DNA from: Epiperipatus broadwayi
Taxonomy: Eukaryota > Onychophora > Udeonychophora > Euonychophora > Peripatidae
Direction: 5' to 3'
Length of the DNA: 64,000 bases
Assembly (NCBI GenBank): GCA_028023455.1
Contig: JAQFVV010012969.1
Coordinates: 298,450 to 362,449 of the forward strand
Shown here: piece after piece, positions 11,002-23,099 of the stretch
Layout of the letters: the number at the start of each line of letters is the position of its first letter
How positions within the stretch are numbered: the stretch's first letter is position 1
Position numbers and translations under genes: made by a program
The notes under the pieces: generated by a model
Told to the model about the DNA's origin: nothing
What the model saw: only the letters and a program-made list of their open reading frames with translations
The model's database searches: none

Positions 11002-13230
11002 TATAACGATCCAGAGATATACTTAACGTAATCTGCACTACAGGGCGCCATCTAGGCATTTGAACCTAGAAAAATTTATAAAGTAGGCAGATACGTAAGT
11101 CAGAAAAAAAAATTATTTTTATTTTATTTTAATAAATATATTTTGATATCCGGTTGTTAGCCCATTGTCACTAGCTCAGGCAGTAGCAGAGATTTATATT
11201 TATAATAAATTCTTATCTAAGAATATATAAAAAGGAATAAAATAAGCCACTGCCAGTAATTAACACACAAACATTTATTTACGCACATATATAAAATTTA
11301 GCATTATTTTAGAATAACTTTTACTTTGGATTTTAACTTGATTTTAGAATTTAAATTCACATTTTAATTTTTATAATATTATAAGTTTACATTTTAATTT
11401 TTTATAAGTTCGCACAGATGGGTTTATAAAAGTTTGTTTTATAAATGTTGAGTATAGATCGGTTACATAGATTACACGGTCAAAAACATTTCAAAGTAAA
11501 CATAAACGATCAACATACAAAATCATTGATACCATCAATAGCATAGGGAATACACAAGAAACCCAATAGCATTCATCGTAAGATGCCCACATTGACACCA
11601 ATAACTTAAAAGACATCCGAATAAATATATTTTAGATACTCACCGTAAGGTATCATTATTTACTGAATGTCTATATATTTTGATCAAATATGAAAACCAA
11701 AACATAATTAACCGATAACGAATCCATGCAAACGTATATACCCAACTTAAATTTAATGCAATTTTATTTAGAGTGTCGAGTTTGAATAGACTACACAGAT
11801 CCGCATTTGAAAAGAAAATATTCTATTCCTATTTAACCTTAGGCTAAAAGTTCACAGTCAAACTGACGTCAATCCATCTGATACATTTATGTATTCAATG
11901 TAGCATGAAAATACGACAACACAAAATACTATACTGTCAGAAATATACATCTGAACAGTAAGTAGAGTTAGAGAAGACATTGTCTCTCTACCAACAGGAA
12001 TGCTACATCTGTTGGCGAGTAGAACAATAAACAAAAAACTCCATAGGAATGGATTGCGGTTCTTTGCCGACTTACAAACCCATCCATAGGCAAACAGAAG
12101 GTGGGTGATGTATATATGCAATCCTGCCCATAGCAGATCTCATACTACATCAATATATCCAATCTAATGACCCAATTCAACTATGAAACAAATAACCTAA
12201 GATTTACCCTCCCCTAATATAACTTTACAAATCTATATAGCCATTCATGCCCGACTTAAGTTTAACATTTATGTAATTTAGTCTAACGAAAAACAAAAAT
12301 CATATTAAAAACTTAAAAGAACAAAAAAAAAATAAATGGAAAGGATTTTAAATATAAAAAAAAAATACATCAAATAACATTATTAACATTAATTTACATT
12401 GGTCAGATAGGATTCTATTTGTATTATTTACTAAAAGGTTTAGAATTTAGCGTTCTTATTGTTTTCAAATGAATATAAAGTTCTTATGATTTTTAAAACG
12501 TCCAGCTTTATCCTTTACAGTTGCTTGCCATTGTTGGTAATTTTGAACGGGAATTCCCACGCCGTACTGAAGATATTGGTATCCAGTTAACCGTTGTTTT
12601 TATTTATCTGGAGGTCTTTACTTGAGCTGGTCCTTAACGTAGAAAATGATGTCATTTCTCTTTTTTTGGCAGAACTGAAGGGATTGAAGAGTGCGTCTTT
12701 TCAATCCCTTCTCCTTCGACTCCGCACTAACACATATCTGTCCTCTCATAATAACTAATTAATTCTTTTATTTTCAAACCTTTCCTTTTATAATAATTTT
12801 GTGGATTAACTCAACATTACGTCATGATGGTGAAAACCTTTTCATTGAGGTCCGATTTCCCGATGAATTTCTTTCATTTGCTAAAAGTTTCTACTGTTTT
12901 CCTATCTGACCGATGCTTATACATTTAAATGCCCAAGGCTAGTTTACATTTGGACTAATTAAAATAATCATTTCCATTTTTCAATAACATGAATTAATTT
13001 GTTTTCAAACTTAGATATATTTTTATCTTTAAATCTTTACTGAAAATTTAGTTTTAAAATACTTTTTCTTTAATAAAGTTTTCGTTTAATTTTTTTTTTT
13101 TTCATCTGTGCGATTTATATATATGAGTTTAAGATAGAATTAATTTTCAATTTTTATGTCTTAAAAAAGAAGTTTTTATTTGCAAACTTTTATTCTTTTA
13201 ATATTTACTAATAAAAAACAATGTAACGTA
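11002..13230 (+). mobile_element. Unknown ~2.2-kb element, copy D1
   Basis: Related along its length to D2 (38330-40405). The first ~100 bases are nearly identical and include 'cactacagggcgccatct' and 'aggcatttgaacctagaa'. It starts 'tataacgatcc' and ends 'atgtaacgta'. It lacks the terminal ~25 bases present in D2, so it may be truncated. There is no coding capacity beyond chance. Internal blocks around 11410-11530 and 11770-11830 resemble each other. A hairpin at 12677-12711 is conserved in structure in D2. Probably a non-autonomous DNA transposon or other structured element; the class is unknown. Confidence 0.6.
12677..12711 (+). other. Conserved hairpin in element D1
   Basis: The 12-bp arms gaagggattgaa (12677-12688) and ttcaatcccttc (12700-12711) are exact complements. 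The loop contains TGCGT. D2 has a hairpin with the same TGCGT loop but different stem sequence (39870-39888). Confidence 0.7.
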
Positions 13231-13411
13231 CGTCCATGTAATACTCATCATTAGTGTAAAAGAGAACACTACTTTTGAGCTCAGTGTCCATAAAAGATTG
13301 ACATTGCATCCCTAACAGTGAAGCCCACATATTCTTTTGTTTTCACAATCAGCACATCAATATTTACCTTACTCAACTCAAATTAATCTGGGACTTTATC
13401 CAATAACTAAG
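13231..13411. repeat. 181-bp direct repeat, right copy
   Basis: Partner of 10821-11001. Here the sequence runs straight on into the minisatellite, so this side looks like the native context. The left copy would then be the extra one created when D1 arrived. Confidence 0.85.
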
Positions 13412-13880
13412 AATATCCAGATTATCATTTACCAGTATTGGATAGCTCCCAAATTGACCTGGGGCTCTACCTTATGCCTAAGAGTATTCACATACCCCAT
13501 TTACTAGTCCTACATAATTCCCAAATTCATCTGGGAATAAATCATATAGCTAATAATATCCAGTTCATATATATCACTAGTGGATATTCAAACTAATCTG
13601 GGATTTTTTTCCCTCATAGTTAAGAATATTCAGATACCTATTAACGACTACTGGATAACTCCCAATCTGAGACTTTACAGCTAAGAATATTTGTGTACCC
13701 AATTACCATTACTATATACATCCCAAATTATCCTGGGACGTCATAATTAGAAATATCCAGATAGTCACTTACTAATACTGAATACCTCCTAAATTAAGCT
13801 AGGACTTTACTTTATAGATAAAAATATTCAAATGCCCATTTAACATTATTGGATAACTTCTTGGATTGGCTAAAACAGGT
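13378..13880. repeat. Diverged ~70-bp tandem repeat, about seven units
   Basis: Successive units share the pattern 'aaatt.atctgggactttat' ... 'taagaatatccagat' ... 'tactggataactccc'. They start at about 13378, 13450, 13522, 13588, 13661, 13725 and 13791. Units differ by substitutions and small indels, so the array is old. No ORF runs through it. Confidence 0.8.
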
Positions 13881-13884
13881 TACT

Positions 13885-14560
13885 ATCTGGAAAAAAAATG
13901 TTAATCTGTTTGTGACCTGAAAATATTTCAAAGTCAGTCTTACGAGAGTTAAACATCAGGTTATAGATCATATCTTTTATGTAACTGATTTCAATTTTTG
14001 AAGGCTTACTCCCCCACTCTTCTTATGTTACAAAACTTAAGATCAGCACTATACTATATAATAAAATCTTTCAGTATATTAAATAATGACTTATTGCCTG
14101 CTATTTTTTTCATAATCAAATGTTCACTAGTTTAATAAATATAGTTTTTTTTTAAATATATACTTACTATTTTTTCCATATTTTTTCCAGATTCGTAATT
14201 TTTTCCAATTATTTTCTATTTTCATCACTAAACAAAGAGATAGACAAAATTATAATGGAGCTATAATTTTAACCTGTAACAATCATTAGGCATTAATTAC
14301 TTCATTACATATGCGCTGTATAGATTTAAACACTTTAAGAAATCCTCTTCCTTCCAAACACATAATGGTCCTTTGAAAAGATAGAATGACTCCACTCTGC
14401 CTTTTTAATCTAAACATATATGTATAGGCAAATCTTAAGCATTTGGAAATGAGAGTGTGAAGATATTAAACTAATCACTTTTAATTCCATTTACTATGCT
14501 TTAATGACTGATGTTTGCAAAATTTTTACAATTCACGGCACATCAGTATTAGATGTAATA
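13885..14560. other. AT-rich, contains one family G fragment
   Basis: No gene. The block at about 14400-14520 ('gcaaatcttaagcattt' then 'gagagtgtgaagata') matches 1766-1850 and 21140-21250, marking a dispersed repeat. Confidence 0.55.
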
Positions 14561-14564
14561 TTAA

Positions 14565-15215
14565 ACATATCATCATCAACCATTATCAACCCACTGCAGG
14601 ATGAAGGTCTCTCCAAGTTTAATCCATCTTCTCTGATCTTTAACTTTTCTCCACATCACCTCTGCACATTTTCTTATTTCATCCATCCATCTCACATGTG
14701 GTCTCTTTCTGGATCTTTTACAATCTCTTGGAATCCAGTTTAAGATTTCAATTGTCCATCTGTTACCATCTCTTCTAGAATATGTCCAGCCCAACTCCAC
14801 TTCAGTCTTTTAATTTTTTCAATGAGGTCAATAACATCTGTTGTTCTCTTACCCATATATTGTGTTTTCAATCTCTTCTTGTTATTCCCAACATGTATCT
14901 CTCCATACTTCTTTGAGTGGTCTGAAGTCTCTGTATTGCTCTTCTATTAAGTGTCCAAGTCTCAGATCCATAAGTAAGAACTGGTAAAACACATTTATTA
15001 AAAACTTTCCTTTTCAAACACATAGGCATATTTCCTTTTAGTGTCAGGTTATTTCTACCAAAAGCATTCCAACCAAGTTTAATTCTATGATTAATTTCAT
15101 CCATTATGTTTCCATCTATATTAATAATCTGACCAAGTTATTTGTAACTGTTAACTTTTTCTAACTCATCATAATCAATCTTTATTTTCATACTTTGAGA
15201 AAATCCATTAAACAT
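14565..15215 (-). pseudogene. 5'-truncated RTE LINE copy
   Basis: Minus-strand translation matches the C-terminal ~200 residues of the element at 31661-34387. In order it shows 'INHRIKLGWNAFGRNNL', 'TYGSETWTLNRR', 'RSMERYMLG', 'WIPRDCKR' and 'LGETFILQWVDNG'. It ends in a short TGATGATGA tail at about 14565-14580. Internal stops are present (for example TAA within 'YK*LG'). This copy keeps the six-T homopolymer that is five T in the longer copy, so it shows what the intact frame was there. A dead-on-arrival insertion. Confidence 0.88.
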
Positions 15216-15219
15216 TTAT

Positions 15220-16600
15220 ATAACACCATGAACACTATATAAATAAATAGCTCATTAACTATAATTTAACTTGATACATAGAATGACAATATGCAGAAAT
15301 ACGACATTTTTTCACCCTTCTTTTATAGACAAAACCTTAAAAAAATTCAAAGGAATGTCAATCTGAAAGATGTCATCAGTTTACAAGCTTGTGGCACAAA
15401 AAAAAAAAAAAAAACCTAAATCTAAAGTAATCAAACGGTTGATGCTCAATTAGATGGAGCATTAGTGTATAGAACTCTGTTTAATATTTAAAATTACTTG
15501 GTTTAAAGGATGTCTGAATACACTAAAAATAAGAAAATGCACTGCTATAATTAATTTATTAAAAAACAATACTAACTAAGAAAAAAAAACATAGAAGATA
15601 TCTGACTGCACTTAAGAAAATGACTCTGCTAGAACCAATTGTGATTGAAAATCAATGCTTATTGAGAAGGGTCAACAGAGAGAAGAAATACAGCCAAAAA
15701 AAGAAAAACATCACTGTGACAAATCACTGGAGAGATCAACACACAATTGCCATTCCAATATTTATTACAACCACACAATTCATCCCGAGTTTCATATAAC
15801 AGAACATTCATAAACAAAACTGTCATTTCGAAACATAGAGGTAGTGATACTACAAGCAGAAAGATGAAAAGTAGAAACCATACAATATGATGATGAGGCA
15901 AATCCCAAACCCTGGAAAAAACATGTCTGGAAAGTACCAAAAAAAACATAAACTTTGTAGTAACATTATAATTTGGAAATGCTATTGATTCACTCTTTAT
16001 ACTAAATATACACATCACAGCCAGAAGTTATACTTGAATATTTGGAAATAAGTGGACATCTCATGGTGTAGTTAACATTCATTTTCCAAAATAATAATAC
16101 TCCAACTCACTCAGCGCATGCCATTAAATATTAGTTTGAAGAACACAAGGTCTATGATTACTATCTCACATGTTACTCCCTCAAAAATGTCATTTATTTA
16201 TTAATGAACCTCTAAGGGTTATCAATAAAAGGTCAGTATCCTCCACCAACATCTTTAAGAAAACAGGTTTTTCTCCATAAAAATAATGGCTTCATATCTC
16301 TAAATGTAGCAGTCCAATCTTAGTTTTTCCTCAAGAAATTGAATTCAGTATATCTAATTAACTTGAGGTTAACTATAATCAGACTTTTATTATTGTATCA
16401 TAAAATCTTTATTTACTAATGTCTTTCAGTGGCAACACCTCTCTATTGTTTATGATTCCCCTAATAGCAATTAACATTTTACTGTCTTCACTTGATAGTT
16501 TCTCTGAACATATTTTGAACATAATTTTATTAGTATATCAATATTTGCAAAAATATTAGACTGCAAACTCAGCATTTAAAATGCAAGTATTTGTAATATA
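15220..16600. other. No supported gene
   Basis: A 119-residue open frame on the minus strand (15659-16018) has no recognisable domain. The opposite strand shows only a vague C2H2-like 'HHC...H' fragment. Otherwise AT-rich with a long A-run at about 15398-15415. Confidence 0.5.
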
Positions 16601-16604
16601 TAAA

Positions 16605-16662
16605 GAGCTGACAACGCAGAGCTCCAGTGAGACCACTGGCTCAAATCCAGTAGAGTAGTAAA
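16605..16662 (+). repeat. tRNA-like B-box fragment
   Basis: 'cagagctccagtgagaccac' followed by 'tggctcaaatccagtagag' resembles a tRNA T arm with a B box (ggctcaaatcc). It is followed by an A-run at about 16667-16678. Likely a truncated SINE. Confidence 0.35.
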
Positions 16663-16679
16663 TCTAAAAAAAAAAAATC

Positions 16680-18580
16680 CAAGTTTATAAATTTTTTCTA
16701 GATAATCGGTCAACTGCCAATCTAACTATTGGTCGGTAAATAAGCATCTAGTTATTATTAACTAGATTACAATGAGAATGAAAAATGCTCTTACCCCCCC
16801 CCCCCAATCTCCATCAATGTTTCTTTTGGAAAAGATACTGGAGAAACTTATATTATTGTAGGTGATTATTTAACGAGGATTTTACACCTTTACATGCGAA
16901 CGTGAATATATAAAAGATATTTTTAATTACTGCGCGTACAAATGCATATATGTTTTCGAGTTTGTTTGTTTTTTGCCTGAAAGCAATTTGATTCTTACTA
17001 AGTCAAAAGAAATTAGATCCAAGCAATAATATTTAAATATGGGAGATGGTTGGTCACTGCCTACCAGTACAATTTAATATTTTATAATTATATCTTAATC
17101 TTCCATGCGATTCATACATTTATGCAACACGCATAACCATAACGTCCCATTTATAAAGTATAAACTCATTCTTTTTAATTGAGTGTCTGATTTTAATAAA
17201 ATGCTTTAAATCGTTTGGAATTCAAATAGTGTAATATTATTTAAGATTTCAGCATAACTTATAATGCTTCACTAACCATATTATGCCATTGATTTTTTCT
17301 TACGTTGAAGCCATTTTGAATTTCAATAAGTTGGCAACTAGATTAGAACTTGAATTTTTTTTTTTTTTTTAAAATGTTAACTACAATATCAAAATACGAA
17401 ATTTTTTAAATTTAAAATAGCAATAAAATTTCTTAAATTATGTAATCTAATTATTTTATTGCAGTAATCAAAATGTGGATAATTGTACTCTAATGACATA
17501 AGTATGTGTGGATGTGTATGAACTAAATAAGTAGTAAGTCAAATTTCAATTACTTAATTATGTATATATACATATTTGTTTGCATTTGAAGTAGTATGAT
17601 TTCGGTGGTTGAGATACATATATTATAAGTATGAATTATGATTCAAAATAAATTGGTTTCTCAACATATTATTGCATATTGATATTGTCTCTAGTTTATA
17701 ACACCCACCTCTCATATTCTGTGTTAAAGTAGGCTTATGTGTGGTAATCTGTAGAAAAATGGCAGCAGTTGCATATAACTTGATTAATTTTGCCTTGGTA
17801 CTTTGAAGCCACGTGAAATGGACTACACATGCTAAAACTTCGCAATTTACAACAAAGACATGATATTAAAAATATCTTGTTTGGCTGCTTAGCAGGGCAG
17901 TGAATGTCTACATATTATTAAACTGTGGACTTTGTTTTATTAATCATTCATTTAGTAAAAGATTTAGATATATTTTTAAAATGCTAATAAACAAACATTT
18001 TTATCCATTAACGATTTTAATGTATCTAGATGTCAGCAAATTCATCATTTTCATAATGTATTAATATTGGGGGGAGGGGGGGTATTTAGGTTTTGCAACT
18101 CACCAGAGTATTGTCAATCATGCCACCCCTTTTCAATTAAGATGTATCTTACTGAAAAGTTGCATCAACTTTTCAATGGTCAGGAATAAAACCTATTAAG
18201 GGTCCATCTTTGCATGACTGGAATATTGGAAGTTATCAATGAAAGAGTGAAATTCTACAAAGCAATATTTATTATGTCATTTGAAAGATTTCAGCTAACA
18301 TTCTTGCTGTGATAATGAAATTTTATTTAACTACTTATATGAAATAAAAGACCATTTCTTGTTAATGGTCCATTTTATACGTTTTATATATTTAGAATAT
18401 TTAGGTTCTTTGTCCTAAGATATCATTTTTAAATCCTAAAGTTCAGAATATTGAAGTTCCTCTGTGATATGTTTCAGAATTAATTTGCAACTGTCAAATT
18501 TTGACTGATAGGTTAACTCTTGAGAGTTTAGAAGCAATACTTTCCTTAATATTCTCTGTCAATACTTCTCCCCCCCCCCC
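16680..18580. other. AT-rich, no gene seen
   Basis: Homopolymers at 16796-16805 (C), 17357-17370 (T) and 18069-18080 (G-rich). A short hairpin at about 18153-18175 (tgaaaagttg/caacttttca). No coding or repeat family recognised. Confidence 0.5.
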
Positions 18581-18589
18581 ATATGTCGT

Positions 18590-18715
18590 AGCATCGACCA
18601 GGAGGTAAACCCTCAACAACCGTCTGCAGCCAACTGCTTGCTAGCAAGATGGCTGCGCTGACCTCTCGGCTAACAACGCTTTCTTTCTCCCTTCTTTTCA
18701 ATTTTTACTGTTTTG
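18590..18715 (+). other. GC-richer patch with ATG in good context
   Basis: This patch is visibly less AT-rich than its surroundings and contains several CpGs. 'agcaagatggctgcgctgac' puts an ATG at 18649 in a favourable context, but the frame closes after 23 codons (roughly MAALTSRLTTLSFS...). It could be a remnant of a first exon or of a transposon end, or chance. No splice donor could be assigned. Confidence 0.25.
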
Positions 18716-18719
18716 GTTA

Positions 18720-21700
18720 GACATATTTACTTCTCAATAATAACTGTCTAATATATTTCTCAGAATATATCATACTTTTACAATAAATTTCCTTTTTTTA
18801 AAAAAAAAAGACCACACTTTAATATTCAGCATTCTTAATGTGCACTCTTATTAAAAAACCTGTTTCGCATTGTCTTCCTTAATCCCTATATATGTGAAGA
18901 TAAAAATTGATCATCGTTTAAATATTTAACTATATTAACCTCTTCTACACACTTCTTAATTAATTTAATTTTAGTATCTATATGCCTTTTTTTATTCATG
19001 TTTATTCGTATTCTACATTGATTACTAATTTCATCATGGGTGTTTGCTTTTCATTAATACAATTTTTATGCTTTAAGGGCAAAAAGATTTTAAAACTGCA
19101 AAAAAAAAAATCACATTTTTAAAATGTATTAGATAAGCCTTAATAAAAATATTTTTAATTCAAAAACTAATGTAAAACAATAATTTCTTGATTATTTTTC
19201 TTTTCTGGGAAAACCATCAAAATCTTTTCTATCATATTGAATTATGCTTCTTATCAAAACAATATAATGTATTTACTTTGCTAAAACTATATAATATTTT
19301 ATATTTAAAATGTCAGGTTATAAATTGAAATAACAATTCAATGAGTAATTACAATGAAACATGCATGTTCAATGGTCTACAAAATTTAACACATCTTTAT
19401 TGGTTTGTCACGATTATTCCCTTCACATGCTTCTATTAAATGATCGATAACAAGGGCACTACACGTAATTTCCGATCTAATCACACATATGAACTCTGCA
19501 TACATTAAATGATCTGATGAAAAGCAGGTTCGATCCATCTCCCAAAAATAATCATATACTAAAACCCGTAGTTCTTGTGTTCTGATATGCTTGAAAAATT
19601 GCTGAATAATTTCAGATTTAGTTATTCATTTTTAAATTAATATTTTCTAATGGCTGTTACTTTAATTAAATTAGTTTGAATCGTTTCATTTTTAATTGTT
19701 ATTAAGTCTACGGTAGATCTTTCAAGCTGCGATACGGAAATAGAAATTTATAGATAGTGGTAAACCATACTATAATGCGCATTTTTTAACATGTACATGA
19801 ATACAAGTTACATACAAATATGTGTATACATAATGAACACGTGTACAACGCACGGTACTTGGGTATTAGTCCTGCAACGCAGAAGAGATAGGAGCTTTTT
19901 CAAGTCTGCAATAAATATGTAATTTTGCTATTTATTTAATATTTGTTTGAATGACAAATAATGAAACCGGATGTTCGAGGAAAGGAGCTAGCCCTATAAT
20001 TTAAGTTACTAATTGAAAATCGTAATCTTATAGCTTAAAACTTGTCGCCGTTCTCAGGAAGAAAACTCGCAGAAAAAATCATTAGATGGAAAAAAAAAAA
20101 AGTATTTATGCAGTCTTATTTACAAAATTTGAAAAAAAAAATTACAAAAAAATGAAAAATCCAAAAAATGAAATAGAAATTGCTTGCAGCAATAATTTTA
20201 ATTTTATGTGACATTAATAAAATATTTAAATTTCAAACTTTTTTTTTAGGTATTTTTCCAATTTTACAATTGGATCATTATTAAATATGTAATCACTGAT
20301 AAAATGTTAATCAATGCTATCGCGAAAACAGCTTCAATATTAATATCATTATGACGATTAATCTTTCCACGAGATTTTCCAAGACTTACATTAATTGAGG
20401 GTTATTTTTCTAGTTTAAAGATTAATCGACATTTAAAAGATAAGCAGCCAAAGATTGAAAAAATAAAAACAGATTTTATTAGGATAAAAATTTTGTCAAT
20501 AGACTTTTTGTTACTACAGATTGAAAATCTTTTCTTGGATTTTCTCTAAGCGGCAAGAGATTTCTTGTAAATCACATCCTGACTTCTCCAATTGATGTCA
20601 CAAAATATTCGTGTACATGCGAACTGTCTCCCTACTTTCCTTCTGTCAGTGCTAACATTTCACTTTAAATCTTCATGACCTTTACATGAAAATATTAAAT
20701 CAATAAAACTTGCCGAAAGAGATGATGACTTTCGTTTTAAATATAAAATATAGAAGAAATTTAGAAACCTAATAGGGTTTTATTCTTAGCGTATTATTCA
20801 GGTACATTGTAAAGCCTTAAAATGAACTCATACATCTGCATATATATAACATTTCTTTCTTTTCTTTATTTATAACACCATGATATTCTAAATGATTATA
20901 ATTTAGAATATAGAATATTTTAAATCTAATGTTTGCAACAACAAAAAACTATCAAGTTAAATATAAGCATTTATTTTATATAGTGCATGTTTATAAATTG
21001 TAATACATTAAAGATCAGCCTGTCAAGCTACTGTGCATGCGCTTTTTTTACGAAGGTTAATAATAAATGAATACTTTGACTCCCAACACAAGATATAGTA
21101 TTTAGGAAAGAATAAAATGAATCCACTTATTCTATCCAACCCAAATGCTTATATATGGGCAAATCTTAAGTACTGGGAGTGAAAGCGTGAGGATAGACCA
21201 CTCACTTTAAATTACTGTTTACAATGTCTGAATGAATCAATCTATCAATGTGTGCTTCTCATATTAGACATTGACAGATTCAGCATTAATAGTTTTAGTG
21301 CATAATAAAGTAATAGATTTCGGTCCATGGATAGCAGTTCAACTCTGTCACTTCTGGTACTCAAATTTCATATTTGCAGCAAAAAGCCAGTTGTGACCAT
21401 AATAAAACAATTCCTACCTGGTCAATTTGCATTTCGAGTGACAATTCAGATGTAATCCGATCCTGTGTTAACTTGTTCATTTTCTTCACCATCCATGAAA
21501 TTCCCATAAGTCTCCATCAGATCCACAGTTCAAAAGCATCAATATTCTTTCTAAAGTATACAATTTTTGAATCCATAAAAACTCACAGGAAATCCCATAG
21601 CAGGAACATTTTTGACCTTTACTTTTAAAAATATGTCACCACAAGTGAATATCTTTTCTAAACTTTTCATGCAATACTGCCCAATGTTAGTTTGCAATAT

Positions 21701-21890
21701 CTCTTTACTTCATAAACCGTCATTGCCCTGGCAGACTCTAGAGCTTAATATCTAAGAATTGCAGTTTTGTTCTATCACATCTAATTGTTAAACTTCAAGT
21801 AAATTTTCATGTGAGCTTCCAAGCAATAAACTGTCAAATTGTTTTGTAGTGAACAACTTATTTCTATGGGTTCAATGCTGCTCTAATGTT
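18720..21890. other. AT-rich, no gene seen
   Basis: Only short ORFs. A third family G fragment lies at about 21140-21250. A B-box-like 'aaagcaggttcgatccatc' at about 19525 hints at another decayed SINE. Nothing else recognised. Confidence 0.5.
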
Positions 21891-21902
21891 TTAATCTTAC
21901 AC

Positions 21903-22205
21903 AGAGGTTAAACTCTCCATGCAGTAGCACTACCAATGCAAGCCAGAGTAATCAATGAATGCAAGGTTTGTGCATAAAGTCCCTATAAGTGCAAACTCAT
22001 CCAATATCCCCAGACTAGTTTCTAGCTTATAGCTTTTATAAGTGAAGAGTCTTGGATCTAAGATAACTGGATCTAGATCTTAGGATCTAATGCAACCCTC
22101 CAGCATTGACCTTTTACCTTATTAGTTAACTATAAAGCTTTGAGTCCAAAATGAAAACACGATAATGTTTTCAATTCAAGCTCATTAGCTGGTATAGTTG
22201 TATAG
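21903..22205 (+). mobile_element. Family A repeat, copy A4
   Basis: Plus-oriented copy from 'cagaggttaaactctcc' through 'gatctaatgcaaccctccag' into the AT-rich second half of the unit. The ribozyme region on the minus strand (21999-22057) keeps ATCCAA/TTGGAT and an AGC/GCT stem II, but the core has decayed to CTTATAA. An inverted copy (A5) follows at once, giving another head-to-head pair. Confidence 0.78.
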
Positions 22206-22210
22206 ATCTG

Positions 22211-22480
22211 TTGGAAGGTTGCATTAGATCCTAAGGTCTAGGTGCAGTGCTCTCAGATTCAAGGCTCCTCACTGATGAAAGCCACAAGCTGGAAACTAGT
22301 TTGGGGATATTGGATGAGTATGCAATAGATAGGGATTTTATACACAAACCTTCTTGCATCCAGTGATTACTTTGGCTAGCACTTCTGGCACTACTGTATG
22401 GAGAGTTTAGCCTCCGGGTAAACAGCTTGTGTAAGCACAAGAAATGATAATCAAATGATATTTTAATCTTCTTCATGTTT
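22211..22480 (-). mobile_element. Family A repeat, copy A5
   Basis: Inverted partner of A4, from 'gttggaaggttgcattag' through 'gtaaacagcttgtg' to 'aatgataatcaaatgatatt'. It carries a plus-strand hammerhead at 22257-22315 with an intact core. Confidence 0.8.
22257..22315 (+). ncRNA. Hammerhead ribozyme-like motif (family A)
   Basis: CTGATGA at 22272-22278. Stem II is AGC/GCT around CACAA, a covariant of GGC/GCC. GAA is at 22293-22295, with stem III ACTAGT. The predicted cleavage nucleotide is T22301 where other copies have C, which is permitted by the UH rule but usually slower. Proximal stem I is TCCTCA/TGGGGA, distal ATTCAA/TTGGAT with a wobble. Confidence 0.68.
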
Positions 22481-22594
22481 AGATGTAATGATATCTTTTA
22501 TTATTTAACTTTCTTATATTAATACTAGTTCCTTTGTCTGGTTTCCCACACTTCATATTTCATATACAATTTAAAATAGGAATAACGTAGGTTT

Positions 22595-22995
22595 TTTGGA
22601 ATTAAATCATGTATTATTTTGTTTAAATTCCTGATATTTCAATAAAACATCATTCATCATTGTCAAGATTAAGCAAGGTCTTAATGAAGAATTATTAGAT
22701 CTTAAGAAATAACGAGATTGAGCATGAAGTAAAGAACAATCATTATTCATAATAAGTGGATTAACAAAAAAAATTTTTTTTTTTTTTAGTTTTACAATTA
22801 ATTAATTTCAGGTTGATTTTAGAAGAAAAAGATAAAATAAGTAATATCCACAGTCTGGAATACATTGTGTTCAATCTTATTACTACTTAAGATCTAACTG
22901 TTCTTCATTAAGACCTTAACCCTGACAATGATGAATAATATTTCATTAAAACATCAGGAATTTAAACAAAATAATATATGGTTTAATCCAAAAAA
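22595..22995. repeat. Long inverted repeat (~400-bp foldback)
   Basis: About 22599-22735 recurs inverted at about 22865-22995. Shared blocks include 'tattttgtttaaattcctga' and 'tcattcatcattgtca', then 'aaggtcttaatgaaga'. The spacer is AT-rich with a long T-run. No coding content. Probably a foldback MITE. Confidence 0.8.
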
Positions 22996-23099
22996 TACTT
23001 TATTTACAACTTATAACTATGAAAATACTAAATATATATATATACACATGACTATCTAATATTTTCTATTAATCAATGAATACCAACCAGAAAGGATGT

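Noticed and set aside
10821-13411. The 181-bp direct repeats as LTRs of a retrotransposon
   Set aside because: They do not begin TG/end CA, no primer-binding site or polypurine tract is visible, the interior has no gag-pol, and the related element D2 lacks the repeats.
13378-13880. CRISPR-like array
   Set aside because: Units are continuous and diverged, with no constant repeats separated by unique spacers, in a eukaryotic context.
15659-16018. 119-residue minus-strand open frame as a gene
   Set aside because: No recognisable domain; low-complexity hydrophobic composition in AT-rich DNA. A faint C2H2-like fragment on the other strand is too weak to call.
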